Assembly: GCF_013433315.1 (NCBI RefSeq) | Contig: NZ_WXVV01000023.1 | Location: forward strand, 1 to 64,000 | Reading direction: 5' to 3' | DNA: 64,000 nt | Origin: Pseudomonas crudilactis | GTDB taxonomy: Bacteria; Pseudomonadota; Gammaproteobacteria; Pseudomonadales; Pseudomonadaceae | Part shown: positions 51,238 through 60,569 of the stretch, piece after piece | Numbering within the stretch: the first letter of the stretch is position 1 | Layout: every line of letters begins with the position of its first letter | Notes under the pieces: model-generated | What the model was told of the DNA's origin: nothing | The model's database searches: none | The model's input: the letters and a program-made list of their open reading frames with translations, nothing else | Made by a program: the position numbers and the translations under genes

Positions 51238-52221
51238 ATGACGCAGTTTTACGATGCACGGGGCAATATTTACGGGGTGATTGCGCCGCAGGCACTGCGC
51301 GACGCGGGCCTTGCCTTGCCTCCCAGCGCCACCGAATGCGCCTCTTCGCGTCAGTCGTGGAGCGAAGCAGCAATCAAACTTTGCTGCGACTGGCCCGAAG
51401 GCCAGCGCCCGGTGAACAGCAAATCCCACCGCAGCGACGGTCTGCTGATCGGTCCGTTCCAGGCGTCGCCGCCGTTCGACGTACTGATCATCAACACCGA
51501 CGGCACCCTCGCCGAGCGCAGTGGCAATGGCCTGACGATTTTCTCGCAGGCACTGACCGAGCAAGGATTGATGCCGGAGGAGGGTGCGTTGTTGCGCGTG
51601 CATCACGACAAGAGTGACGCGGTAGAGACTTCGGTGAAACCGGCTGAAGTCGAAGGCGTTCAGGGTTTCTGGCTTGATTTGGGGCAACCCGATTTCGGGC
51701 CTGGCGCAGTGGCTGCGCACAACATGGAAAGCGTCGACTTCAACGGACATGACGTGAGTGAAGTAAAACCACTGGCGACACTCGATCCGGCATGGTCACA
51801 CAGCCAGTTTGTGCGTATCGGCAATCCGCATTGCGTGACGCTGCTGGATGACAGGGCGGCATTGCCGAGCAATCAACAGATGCGTGAGTCACCGCTGAAC
51901 GAAGGGTTGACCGAAATCGCCTACGCGATCCCCGCCGGCGCCGGTGATCCATGCCCGGCAGGCGTCAATCTGCAATGGGCGGTGCTGGAATCACCACAGA
52001 AAATCCTCGCCCGTGTGTTCGAACGCGGCGAGGGGCCGACGGCGTCTTCCGGCACCAGCGCCAGTGCCGTGGCCTGCGCGGCCTGGCGTGTGGGATGGGT
52101 GGCGGCCGGTGAAGTGCAGGTGGTGATGCCCGGCGGCACGGCGCCGATCCTGCTTGACGCAGAACATGGTCAATTGCGCGGCGTCAGACTGTTTGGCACC
52201 GCGCGACGGATGGCGCACTGA
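51238..52221 (+). CDS. DapF-like epimerase fold protein with Ser in place of both catalytic Cys
   Basis: A 327-aa protein related to diaminopimelate epimerase: the two-lobed pattern is visible as NTDGTLAERSGNGLTIF (first catalytic site), QFVRIGNPHCVTLLDD, GVNLQWAVLESPQKILARVFERGEG and TASSGTSASAVACAAW (second site), with a C-terminal MPGG strand. In DapF the two sites are CGNG and CGTGA, where two cysteines act as acid and base; here both are serine (SGNG, SGTSA). It also lacks the usual HG-x-x-NDF start. It is therefore probably a paralogue with altered chemistry (dehydratase or another epimerase) or a non-enzymatic protein, not the essential lysine/cell-wall enzyme. AGGGGA precedes the ATG. 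Confidence 0.82.
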   Translation: MTQFYDARGNIYGVIAPQALRDAGLALPPSATECASSRQSWSEAAIKLCCDWPEGQRPVNSKSHRSDGLLIGPFQASPPFDVLIINTDGTLAERSGNGLTIFSQALTEQGLMPEEGALLRVHHDKSDAVETSVKPAEVEGVQGFWLDLGQPDFGPGAVAAHNMESVDFNGHDVSEVKPLATLDPAWSHSQFVRIGNPHCVTLLDDRAALPSNQQMRESPLNEGLTEIAYAIPAGAGDPCPAGVNLQWAVLESPQKILARVFERGEGPTASSGTSASAVACAAWRVGWVAAGEVQVVMPGGTAPILLDAEHGQLRGVRLFGTARRMAH

Positions 52222-52305
52222 AGCACGGAGAACAACAGCCATGCGGTGACTGAAGCGCCGGTCCCTGGTGGCGGATCGGTGCAGATTCGCTGTTTACAGG
52301 AAGAA

Positions 52306-53412
52306 CTATTGCGAGCTGATGCTCTGCGTCAGCTTCAGAAATTTGGGAATCACCGCTTCGGGCGCAGGTGTGAAGTCTTTCAGGCCGTCGGTACCTTTCT
52401 GGAACGTGAACATCTGCGCCGCGATCAAAGGACTCGCCAGACCGCCGACATGGGCGATGGCAAACCAGGCGCGATCTTGCTCTTTGGATTCAGGTCGCGG
52501 GTCCAGGCGCCAGCCTTCGAGGGTGGTCATGCGCTCGCCGATGTAAAACTTCTCCATGATTTTCGACTTCTTCCAGATTTCGGCGTCATAGCCGGGGCGG
52601 TAGTCGGTGTCGTAGGTTCCACGGGTCGGTTTGGTCGGATCGTTTTGTGAGGCATTGATCAAACTCATGATCACGTTTGGTGTACTGGTAAACCGCAAGC
52701 TGTTCTTGACGCTGAAACCGGTTTTGCCATCGTCATGGATAAAGCCGTAAGGCATACAGACGCCGGGGCCTTCGGGCACTTGATAGAGGTCGCGGGCTTC
52801 GAAGCGGGCGGCGAGATCCTTGATACGTTGCGCGGAGTTTTCGGCGGGTTTGTTCATGTTGAAGTAGAACACCCGGTTGTTGCGCCAGAGCAGGAATTCG
52901 TAGGGCGTTTCTTTACTGCCCAGGACATGGGAGTCGGGGATGCCCAGGTCGTGTTCATAGGTTTTGGTCTGTCGTATCTGGTCTTTCAGTTTGCTGATTT
53001 CGGATTCCTGGTTTTTGACGATGTCGGCGCTGTATTTCATTCTCTTGATCGTTTCCAGCAGACGCTCGTTGGTTTTGAGATCGTCCTGAAGGATTTTTTT
53101 ATAGGCTTCGGTTTCGTGAATGATTGCGTTCCGTTGTCGATCAAAGTTTTCGAGTGTAGTGACATCGCTGACTCTGATCGTCATTTCGTCATAGTTGTAG
53201 CTGACGTAGTCCCCCACAGCGTGAACGTTCTTCGAAAAAACATGGCCTCCCGCCGATGCAATCTTACTGCGTTCAACCGCGAAGGTTGCCCATTCGAATG
53301 ATTCTGGCGACTCGAATCTGGTGCGTCCCAGGCATTCCTTGAAGGCGGGCTCAGCAAGGGCTGATTGGTTGCATAGCAGCAGGCTGGCAAAAGAGAAGAT
53401 GATACGTTTCAT
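52306..53412 (-). CDS. T6SS immunity protein, Tli4-like, for the adjacent phospholipase
   Basis: A 368-aa exported protein (signal peptide MKRIIFSFASLLLCNQSALA). It resembles the Tli4 family of periplasmic immunity proteins: an N-terminal half with ESFEWATFAVERSKIA and a coiled coil (about 95-155), and a C-terminal half with VCMPYGFIHDDGKTGFSVKNSLRFTSTPNVIMSLI and GWRLDPRPESKEQDRAWFAIAHVGG. Its start overlaps the stop of the phospholipase gene by four bases, the standard effector-immunity coupling. It should bind and block the phospholipase in the periplasm of the producer and its kin. Confidence 0.82.
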   Translation of the reverse strand: MKRIIFSFASLLLCNQSALAEPAFKECLGRTRFESPESFEWATFAVERSKIASAGGHVFSKNVHAVGDYVSYNYDEMTIRVSDVTTLENFDRQRNAIIHETEAYKKILQDDLKTNERLLETIKRMKYSADIVKNQESEISKLKDQIRQTKTYEHDLGIPDSHVLGSKETPYEFLLWRNNRVFYFNMNKPAENSAQRIKDLAARFEARDLYQVPEGPGVCMPYGFIHDDGKTGFSVKNSLRFTSTPNVIMSLINASQNDPTKPTRGTYDTDYRPGYDAEIWKKSKIMEKFYIGERMTTLEGWRLDPRPESKEQDRAWFAIAHVGGLASPLIAAQMFTFQKGTDGLKDFTPAPEAVIPKFLKLTQSISSQ

Positions 53413-56400
53413 GAACTGTGCTCATTTCGATGGGACGTCTCGCTCACACTTGCGATTTGCACGTCGTTCTTTTTGTCTTGGGTGTGAGCAATGATTGTCA
53501 GGTTCAAGCCCGAGTCATTGTTTTCGCCCTTGGTCCAGTAAATGGGTAGAGCAGTGATAAACCCTTCAACCCCGATAGGTGCTGGATATGCCTTTACGCC
53601 AGCCAAGGTTTTACTTTCCCAAAAGCCTTGCTCATGGGGCAGTGGATCTGAAATCTGACCACCAAGATTCAAATCGCGAGTTGAGCGGTAGGTCCAGGTA
53701 GGCCATATGGATGCTGGAAAACCATTCTTGAATTTGCTGGCAGTGGACGATTCGATCACTTGTGAGCGATTTAAATTCCGGGGAATGAAATTGAATGACT
53801 TTTCATAGGCCTTCGAATTGTTCGTGGCTTGCTCCTGAATTTTCTTCCACGTTTTTTCTGACGCAGGCTCATCCAGCAAGTCTTTCAAACCTGTAAAGGC
53901 TGGCACAGAGCCTTTTTTGGTCTGGCCCATACCAAAATGCTTTTTCCATAAGTCTTTACGTAGCTGATTTATGGTTTTTCCAACTTTTTGAAAGTGTTTG
54001 CCATCCAGTTTTGCGTCAGTTGATTCACTGTCCCGAATAATCACCGCCAGCTCTGAATCGCGCGTACCGCACTGGCTGCGGTCGTTGATATTGGCGCTGC
54101 CCAGAATCGCCACCCTGTCGTCTGCGATCAACAGTTTGCTATGTACATAAATCTGTTCCGTGACGACTCTATCATCAAGGGTATCCCAGGTTCGAAGGTT
54201 CAGCAGGGTCAAATATTTCGACCAGTCCTGCTGTACGTAAACGGGATCTCCATTCGTATCCACCCGCTCAATAATTTTCCCGGCCTCTTCCTTGCTCGCA
54301 CCCCGATCCATCATGTCCTTCATCGCCATGTGCCGTTGAATGCGTTTGACCAGACTCTGCTCGCCAAACACCAGACTCTGCATGGTCAGGTGAACCTGGT
54401 GCATGAGGTTCAGCACATTCAGCGCGCCTTCCGGGTGCACCGGCAAAATCAGGTACACGTGAAACGGACGGTTTTCTGCAATCGCCCGGCCTATGCGGTC
54501 GGCCAGCGCCTTGCCGATGCTGTTGGTGAGCTTCTGTTCTTTCCCCAGTTTCTGCGTCAGCCAGCCCTGTGCGTTGGTCTGCCAGATCGTCAGGAAACTT
54601 TTGAGAAAGGTGCGGGCCTCTTCGCCGGGCTCCTTGCTAATGGCGTTGACTTCTTTCCAGTCGATTTGGGTGAAGTCCTCGTCTTCCAGCGCTTCACGCA
54701 ATTTGATCCGGGCGACGAAATTCTCGTTCAAAGTGGACGGGTCGCGCAGGCTGGCCATCGGGCCGGACAGTGGCCGGCCTTCCGCCAGTTCGCCCTCATC
54801 ACCGAAATCGGTCTGGAAGAACTGGTTTTCGATGTAGATGAAGTGCTGGGCGCTGGAAATGGTCTGCAGCATGGCGCGCAGGCAGTTGTCCTGAACGCCG
54901 CCAACGTTGAAACCTTCGGGCAGCGGCAGGTTCACCTTGGCCAGGTTTCGACCCTTGGCTTCCTGAGTGGTCATGGTGGCTGAAGCGCTGCGCAACACCT
55001 GCACGCTGACCCCGCCTTGCGCAGTTTGTGGTGGTGTCGGCAGGGTCGGAGCCTGATCGATCCAGACCGGTTTGGGCATTGGCAGCTTCAGGTTGATCTG
55101 ATTGTTGACGTCCAGGTGGTGGGGCAGGCCGGCGTCCCGGACCAGGGTGTTGACCCACTCCATCAGGGCGACGATGACGGTGGTTTTTTCCAGGCTTTTG
55201 ATTTCGGCTATGTAGGCCTGTTGTCCGTTCCAGCGGTCGATGAAATTGCGCGACAGGTCGTACACCGACGGCCCTTCGATGCGACTGTGAACGTCCTGCC
55301 ACGGCATGCGCGGCTGATCCTTGTCCAGCCGGCTGTAATCTGCAGACGCCAGCGGTTGCGGTTCGTGTTTGAGATAGACAAAGGGCTCCCGGTGATTTGC
55401 CAGACGGTCTTGCAGCAACGCGTAAAAGTGCCCGAGCAACGAAGTGGTCAATTGGCCGATGTTGTTCAGCCAACCCATTTTCTCCGCCGGCATGGCGTCG
55501 TAACCCTTGTCGCAGAACATCGCGACAAGGCGGCCGAGATCGGTCGAATTCGTCCAGTTGTTGATCAGCTCGTAACTCTTCAGGCGCAGCGCGGCTTGCA
55601 AGTTGCCGGCGCTGGTTTCCACTTCACGAATCCACACTTGAACCCGACCTTTGAGCGGTTCGGCAAGCGGCAGGCGCGTCCAGTTGTGCTTAATCAGCGC
55701 GGTGATATTGCGGATGGCCGCGTCGGTCAGATATTCCTTGGGTCTGGCCAAAGGATCGATGGAGGACGCGTACTCCTTCAGGCTGGCGCCAGCCTTCATC
55801 ATCCGATCCAGAACGGGCAGGGGCGGGCTGGCGAAGAAGTTCTGAATCGCCGCGCCGACGTTGATCAGGGTATCGCGACGCGGCAACGCTAGTGTGACGT
55901 GGGTGCTTTCTGTGCCAATGGTCGTTTCGGCCAGCGGCTTGGACAGGTCGAACAGTGTGCCCAACAGCAGGCCGGCTCGACTGACGTGCTTGTTCATGTC
56001 CATCCAGCCCAGATGCGGAATCCCCGGGTTGTACGCGTCATTGCCCTGGCGGTCGCTGGCATCCAGGCTGAAGTTGTTGTCGTCGCGACGCCCATACGCC
56101 AGGTCGATACCGCCGACATAACCGATCTTGTTGTCGATCACTACGCACTTCTGGTGGTGGGAAAACGTCGAGCCCAGGCCCTTCATGTCGCTTTGCTGGA
56201 TGGCCGGTGTACAGAAGGCGCGCGGCACCTTCAGCCCGGCGTTGAGCTGGAAAACCGCGAGCATGGTTTCGAAGTCATGGGTGCCGACGCTTGCCGCCGG
56301 ACTCAGCCATGGCATGACAAACACTTTCAGTGACGAGTGCGCTTTGAGGGCGTTGTACAAGCACTCCCACAAGGTCTGCTTGCCGTCCAGGGTCACGTCA

Positions 56401-56660
56401 TAGTTTACCTGCCAACCGGTAATGAAAATCGAGGTTTCAGCCTTGGCAATTTCCTTGGCCAGATCCTTGTAGTAGTCCTCGCCAGTGGTGAAAAAACGCA
56501 CCTTGTTGCCACTGCGTTTGGGGGCGAAGGCGGACGTGTCCTGAATGAAAAAGTCTGGCGCATTGACGGCGGGCAGGGCTTTGCCGGCGGCCGTGTTGAT
56601 CTGGCTGATTTCTTTGTGGCGAATGCCGTTATAAGGCGTTGCGGAGTCCGTCATGCTCAT
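53409..56660 (-). CDS. Phospholipase D family T6SS effector (Tle5/PldA-PldB type)
   Basis: A 1,083-aa protein with two HKD motifs. The first is FSHHQKCVVIDNKIGYVGGID (His169, Lys171, Asp176) and the second, in the last third, is IYVHSKLLIADDRVAILGSANINDRS. This is the build of the Tle5 lipases that cleave phosphatidylethanolamine in target cells and, in P. aeruginosa, also act on host cells. No signal peptide, consistent with T6SS delivery. Its start overlaps the VgrG stop by four bases, and a Tli4-like immunity gene overlaps its own stop, so the three genes form one operon. The large size is nearer PldA/PldB than ordinary phospholipases D. Confidence 0.92.
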   Translation of the reverse strand: MSMTDSATPYNGIRHKEISQINTAAGKALPAVNAPDFFIQDTSAFAPKRSGNKVRFFTTGEDYYKDLAKEIAKAETSIFITGWQVNYDVTLDGKQTLWECLYNALKAHSSLKVFVMPWLSPAASVGTHDFETMLAVFQLNAGLKVPRAFCTPAIQQSDMKGLGSTFSHHQKCVVIDNKIGYVGGIDLAYGRRDDNNFSLDASDRQGNDAYNPGIPHLGWMDMNKHVSRAGLLLGTLFDLSKPLAETTIGTESTHVTLALPRRDTLINVGAAIQNFFASPPLPVLDRMMKAGASLKEYASSIDPLARPKEYLTDAAIRNITALIKHNWTRLPLAEPLKGRVQVWIREVETSAGNLQAALRLKSYELINNWTNSTDLGRLVAMFCDKGYDAMPAEKMGWLNNIGQLTTSLLGHFYALLQDRLANHREPFVYLKHEPQPLASADYSRLDKDQPRMPWQDVHSRIEGPSVYDLSRNFIDRWNGQQAYIAEIKSLEKTTVIVALMEWVNTLVRDAGLPHHLDVNNQINLKLPMPKPVWIDQAPTLPTPPQTAQGGVSVQVLRSASATMTTQEAKGRNLAKVNLPLPEGFNVGGVQDNCLRAMLQTISSAQHFIYIENQFFQTDFGDEGELAEGRPLSGPMASLRDPSTLNENFVARIKLREALEDEDFTQIDWKEVNAISKEPGEEARTFLKSFLTIWQTNAQGWLTQKLGKEQKLTNSIGKALADRIGRAIAENRPFHVYLILPVHPEGALNVLNLMHQVHLTMQSLVFGEQSLVKRIQRHMAMKDMMDRGASKEEAGKIIERVDTNGDPVYVQQDWSKYLTLLNLRTWDTLDDRVVTEQIYVHSKLLIADDRVAILGSANINDRSQCGTRDSELAVIIRDSESTDAKLDGKHFQKVGKTINQLRKDLWKKHFGMGQTKKGSVPAFTGLKDLLDEPASEKTWKKIQEQATNNSKAYEKSFNFIPRNLNRSQVIESSTASKFKNGFPASIWPTWTYRSTRDLNLGGQISDPLPHEQGFWESKTLAGVKAYPAPIGVEGFITALPIYWTKGENNDSGLNLTIIAHTQDKKNDVQIASVSETSHRNEHSS

Positions 56661-59074
56661 TCGTCCCTGGTTTGCAACTGGCTGTACAGATCGCCGTCGG
56701 CGAGCAGATCCTGTTTGCTGCGTTCACTGTTCGCGGTGCTGATCCGGCCTTTTTTGGCGCTGTCGTGGAAGTCGAGGGCGGCGAGGGCAAAGCGTTCCTT
56801 GTCGGCATCCGATGGTTCGTCGTGCAGCGCCACCGGCACCCGTTGCCCGGGATAACACAGCCACAAGGCGCCCTTGGTTGCGTAGGCTTTGGACAATTTC
56901 AAGCGCTGCGCATCATCGATATTGACCCGTCCGTCATCGTCAGTCCGACCTTCGAGCAGCGGGGCATCTTCGCCGTCCTGCACGATAGACCAGGCTGTGT
57001 GCGCCAACGGGAAACCGTCGTCACCCGGAACATCGGTCAACTTGATGTCGAAGAAATACTCCCTGGGTTCCGGCGGGGGGGCGAGCACGCCGGGTTGGGC
57101 GCTGCCGAGCAGGTTGCCGGGCTTGGCTGACGGCGGAGGTACCGGCAGTTTTGGCAGCAGTATCGCAATCCCCGAACCACTTCCCGCCGCGCCCCCGGCA
57201 TTGATTTTCACCACTGGCCCGATCACGGTGATGCCGCCGCCATCGAGTTTGATGAAGCTGCCGCCGGCCTTGATCGTCAGTTCCGTACCGGCCTCGATGA
57301 CCATTTTTTCGCCGGCCCTGAGGTGTATTTCCTGGCCGGCGCTGGTCAGTTGGGCGGTGCCGAGTTTGACGTGCTGGTTCTGGCCGACGGTCAGGTGATC
57401 GTTGGCTTTGACCTCAACCTTGCGATCGGAAATCGTGGTGCGGTGTTCCTCGGCCTTGAGCTCGGTGTAAGTGTTCTTCACCACCGTGTCGTGGCGTTCA
57501 TTCCCGACCCGAATCTTCTGGTCATGCTCAACGTTCTCATCCCAATCACGCTGGGCATGAATGTAGATCTGCTCCGCACCTTTCTTGTCTTCAATACGCA
57601 GTTCGTTATAACCACCGCCCCCCGGTGAGCTGAGCGTTTTGAACACGCTGCGAGTCTTGTTCGCCGGCAAGGCGTACGGCACCGGGTTTTCCTTGTGGTA
57701 CAGGCAACCGGTCACCAGCGGTTGGTCGGGGTCGCCTTCGAGGAAGGTGACGAGGACTTCCATGCCGATGCGCGGGATGCTGATGGCGCCGTAGCGGTCG
57801 CCGGCCCAGGAGCTGGAGACGCGCAGCCAGCAGCTGGTTTTGTCGTCGGCGAGGCCTTCGCGGTCCCAGTGGAACTGGACTTTGATGCGGCCGTATTGGT
57901 CGCAGTGGATTTCTTCGCCTTTGGGGCCGGTGACCATGGCGGTCTGGCTGCCGAGGACGCGCGGTTTCGGGTGTTCGAGGGCCGGGCGGTAGAACACGTC
58001 CCACGGGGTGGCGAGGAAGGTGTTGCGGTAGCCTTGGTGGAAGTCGTCTTTGTTGTCGGTGGTGTCGCTGGTCACGCCTTCTTCGAGGACTTGCGGTTGT
58101 TTGCCTTCGTGGAAGATTTCGGTGAGCAGCCACAGGTCGTTCCACTCGCTGCGCGGGTGGTCGGACATGGCCATGAAGTGGCCGCTGACCAGTTTGGTCT
58201 GGTCGCCGCGACCTTCGGCCTGGCGGTAGTCGGCGCGGTGGCGTTCGAGGGCGCGCTGGCTGAGGAACTTGCCACGGGCGCGGTCGATGAAGCGGCCGGG
58301 GTAGTCGTAGTCTTCCAGATCTGGCTCAGTGCTCTCGCCTTCGGGTTTATAAGCCGCTTCCATTTGCAGGCGCGGTTTTTCGAAGTCGTAGTCGCGGCGC
58401 GTGGTGCGGCTGGTGCGAGTTTCCAGGCGCAGCTTGAAGCCTTTGATTACCGGTTCTTCGGCGACCATGCCGCTGCCTTGCACGTACGCGGTCGGCTGGC
58501 CGAGGTCGGGGAACACGGTCTGGTCGTCGCCGAACACCAGCAGGTGGCCTTTGTCGCTGTGCTGGAAGTGGTAGTGAATCCCTTCCTCTTCGCACAGGCG
58601 CTGGACGAAGTGCAGGTCGGTTTCGTCGTATTGCACGCAGTAGTCGCGATCCGGGCATGGCTGGCTGAGCTGGAAGCTGTAGGCGTTACCCTTGATGCCG
58701 TGCTCTTCGAGGATCAGCGCGATGATTTTCGGCGCCGACATCTGCTGGTAGATGCGCTGGTTGGTGCGGTGATGCAGGTATTGCAGTTGCGGCACCATCG
58801 ACACTTTGTAGCGGGTCAGGCGCTTGCCGGCATCGCCTTGGGCGACGCGGTAGATCTGCCCGTGGATGCCGGAGCCTTGCGGATCGAACGCCAGAAACGC
58901 CTGCTTGTGCAGCAGTTGTTCGAGGTCCAGATCAGGGTTTTCGCTGACCAGTTCGAGGTCGAAACGAAACGGCTGGCTGATGCCTTCGGTGCCGGTGAAC
59001 GACAGCACTTGCAGGTCGCCGACGTAGTCTTCGACCTTGAGGCTGAAGTGGGTTTCGTTTGCGGGGTTGAACAT
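56657..59074 (-). CDS. vgrG: VgrG spike protein of a T6SS with C-terminal extension
   Basis: An 805-aa spike protein. The gp27-like base lies in the first ~370 residues (FSLKVEDYVGDLQVLSFTGTEGISQPFRF, DRDYCVQYDETDLHFVQRLCEEEGIHYHF), the gp5-like OB part around EIHCDQYGRIKVQFHWDREG and GDRYGAISIPRIGMEVLVTFLEGDPDQP, then the needle with DUF2345-like repeats. A ~150-residue tail follows a Pro-rich linker (LPKLPVPPPSAKP), with YFFDIKLTDVPGDDGFPLAHTAWSI looking like a transthyretin-type adaptor that would carry the phospholipase. The ATG at 59074 has AAGGAG upstream and is preferred over 59104. No T6SS core genes are nearby. Confidence 0.95.
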   Translation of the reverse strand: MFNPANETHFSLKVEDYVGDLQVLSFTGTEGISQPFRFDLELVSENPDLDLEQLLHKQAFLAFDPQGSGIHGQIYRVAQGDAGKRLTRYKVSMVPQLQYLHHRTNQRIYQQMSAPKIIALILEEHGIKGNAYSFQLSQPCPDRDYCVQYDETDLHFVQRLCEEEGIHYHFQHSDKGHLLVFGDDQTVFPDLGQPTAYVQGSGMVAEEPVIKGFKLRLETRTSRTTRRDYDFEKPRLQMEAAYKPEGESTEPDLEDYDYPGRFIDRARGKFLSQRALERHRADYRQAEGRGDQTKLVSGHFMAMSDHPRSEWNDLWLLTEIFHEGKQPQVLEEGVTSDTTDNKDDFHQGYRNTFLATPWDVFYRPALEHPKPRVLGSQTAMVTGPKGEEIHCDQYGRIKVQFHWDREGLADDKTSCWLRVSSSWAGDRYGAISIPRIGMEVLVTFLEGDPDQPLVTGCLYHKENPVPYALPANKTRSVFKTLSSPGGGGYNELRIEDKKGAEQIYIHAQRDWDENVEHDQKIRVGNERHDTVVKNTYTELKAEEHRTTISDRKVEVKANDHLTVGQNQHVKLGTAQLTSAGQEIHLRAGEKMVIEAGTELTIKAGGSFIKLDGGGITVIGPVVKINAGGAAGSGSGIAILLPKLPVPPPSAKPGNLLGSAQPGVLAPPPEPREYFFDIKLTDVPGDDGFPLAHTAWSIVQDGEDAPLLEGRTDDDGRVNIDDAQRLKLSKAYATKGALWLCYPGQRVPVALHDEPSDADKERFALAALDFHDSAKKGRISTANSERSKQDLLADGDLYSQLQTRDE

Positions 59075-59259
59075 CTCAGGCTCCTTGAGATTTACGCCGG
59101 TCATCCACGGGCGTTTTGCATCGGTCTGGAGAACGCAGACAGGAGCTGGATGTTAAAGGGAAAAAGTTGCGCAAAAAGTTGCGCACATGGGAGGAGGCCC
59201 CCGGTCTATAAGGGTAAAAAGGAAGTGATTCAGAATGTTTCTTGGCGATGTGCCATCAG

Positions 59260-59294
59260 TCAAGCCCGAAAAGAGGTGGTTTTCGGGCTTATTT
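59260..59294. terminator. Possible terminator hairpin
   Basis: AAGCCCGAAAA and TTTTCGGGCTT form an 11-base stem around AGAGGTGG, followed by ATTTT on the plus strand. It lies between codA and the vgrG promoter. The T-run is short for either strand. Confidence 0.45.
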
Positions 59295-59305
59295 TGTAGG
59301 TTCGT

Positions 59306-60553
59306 TCAGATCAGTTGCGGGGCAAATTCCACCACCGGCATTTGCCGTTTCATCAACACCTTGCCGCTGCGAATCGAATACAACGGCAAGCCTTGGCTGC
59401 GAATGACCTCGTAATCACTGTCCGCCGACAGAATCAGCAGATTCGCCGGACGCCCCTGTTCCAGGCCATAGCGCTCACCCAGATGCATGGCTTTGGCGCT
59501 GTTGTCGGTGACCAGGTCCAGCGCACTTTGCAGGTTGCGATAACCGAGCATGTGGCAGATGTGCAGCCCCGCTTCGAGCACCCGCAGGATATTGCCGTTG
59601 CCCAGCGGATACCAAGGGTCGACGATGGAATCCTGGCCGAAACACACGTTCATCCCGGCTTCGAGCAGCTCATTCACGCGGGTCACGCCACGGCGTTTCG
59701 GGAAGTTGTCGAAGCGTCCTTGCAGGTGGATGCTTTCGGTTGGGCAGGAGACAAAACTGATTCCGGAATGACCGAGCAGGCGGAACAGTTTTGCGCAGTA
59801 GGCGTTGTCATAAGAGCCCATCGCTGTGGTGTGGCTGGCGGTGACGAGGGCGCCCATGTCGCGGCTGCGTGCTTCTTCGGCGAGTACTTCAAGAAAGCGT
59901 GAGTGCGGGTCGTCGGTTTCGTCGCAATGCACGTCGACCAGACAACCGGTGCGCTCAGCCAGATCCATCAGAAACTTCACCGAACTGACGCCCTGATCGC
60001 GGGTGTACTCGAAATGCGGAATGCCGCCGACCACGTCGGCGCCCATGCGAATCGCTTCTTCCATCAGCTCGCGACCGTTGCGGAACGACTCGATGCCTTC
60101 CTGCGGAAACGCGACGATTTGCAGGTCGATGAGGTGACGGCTTTCCTCGCGCACTTCGAGCATGGCTTTGAGCGCGGTGAGTTGCGGGTCGGTGACGTCG
60201 ACGTGGGTGCGCACGTGCTGGATGCCGTGGGCGGCCAGCGTCTGAATGGTTTTTTTCGCGCGGGTCTTGGTGTCTTCTTCGGTGATGGTGACCTTGCGCT
60301 CGCCCCAGCACTCGATGCCTTCGAACAGCGTGCCGCTCATGTTCCAGCGCGGCTCGCCGGCGGTGAGGGTGGCGTCGAGGTGAATGTGCGGTTCGACGAA
60401 GGGCGGCACCACCAGATTGCCGCCGGCGTCGAGGTCATCCGGGCCGAGTGTCGGCGCTTCGGTCTGGCGGGCGATGTTGCGGATCAGACCGTCTTCAAGG
60501 TGCAATTCGTGCAAACCTTCCTGGTTGCGCAAACGGGCGTTGATGATGTGCAT
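59306..60553 (-). CDS. codA: Cytosine deaminase
   Basis: A 415-aa amidohydrolase that converts cytosine to uracil and ammonia for pyrimidine salvage and nitrogen supply. Metal ligands are visible: PHIHLD (His56, His58), VHCDETDD (His and the catalytic Glu), SHTTAMG and FGQDSIVDPWYPLGNGN with the Asp ligand. MHIINARLRNQEGLHELHL is the CodA start, preceded by AGGA; the longer frame to 60631 overlaps codB. It is 16 bases after codB on the same strand. Related isopropylammelide hydrolases share the fold, but pairing with codB supports cytosine. Confidence 0.93.
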   Translation of the reverse strand: MHIINARLRNQEGLHELHLEDGLIRNIARQTEAPTLGPDDLDAGGNLVVPPFVEPHIHLDATLTAGEPRWNMSGTLFEGIECWGERKVTITEEDTKTRAKKTIQTLAAHGIQHVRTHVDVTDPQLTALKAMLEVREESRHLIDLQIVAFPQEGIESFRNGRELMEEAIRMGADVVGGIPHFEYTRDQGVSSVKFLMDLAERTGCLVDVHCDETDDPHSRFLEVLAEEARSRDMGALVTASHTTAMGSYDNAYCAKLFRLLGHSGISFVSCPTESIHLQGRFDNFPKRRGVTRVNELLEAGMNVCFGQDSIVDPWYPLGNGNILRVLEAGLHICHMLGYRNLQSALDLVTDNSAKAMHLGERYGLEQGRPANLLILSADSDYEVIRSQGLPLYSIRSGKVLMKRQMPVVEFAPQLI

Positions 60554-60569
60554 CAGGCGAATCCTTTTT

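Noticed and set aside
51238..52221. Annotation as the essential diaminopimelate epimerase DapF
   Set aside because: Both catalytic cysteines are serine and the usual N-terminal motif is missing; it is treated as a paralogue.
26576..59074. A complete type VI secretion cluster
   Set aside because: Only spike and effector modules are present; no sheath, baseplate or membrane-complex genes were found.
57695..59299. A 534-codon plus-strand frame opposite vgrG
   Set aside because: It is Val/Ala/Phe-rich nonsense created by the opposite strand of a high-GC gene; VgrG motifs are clear on the minus strand.
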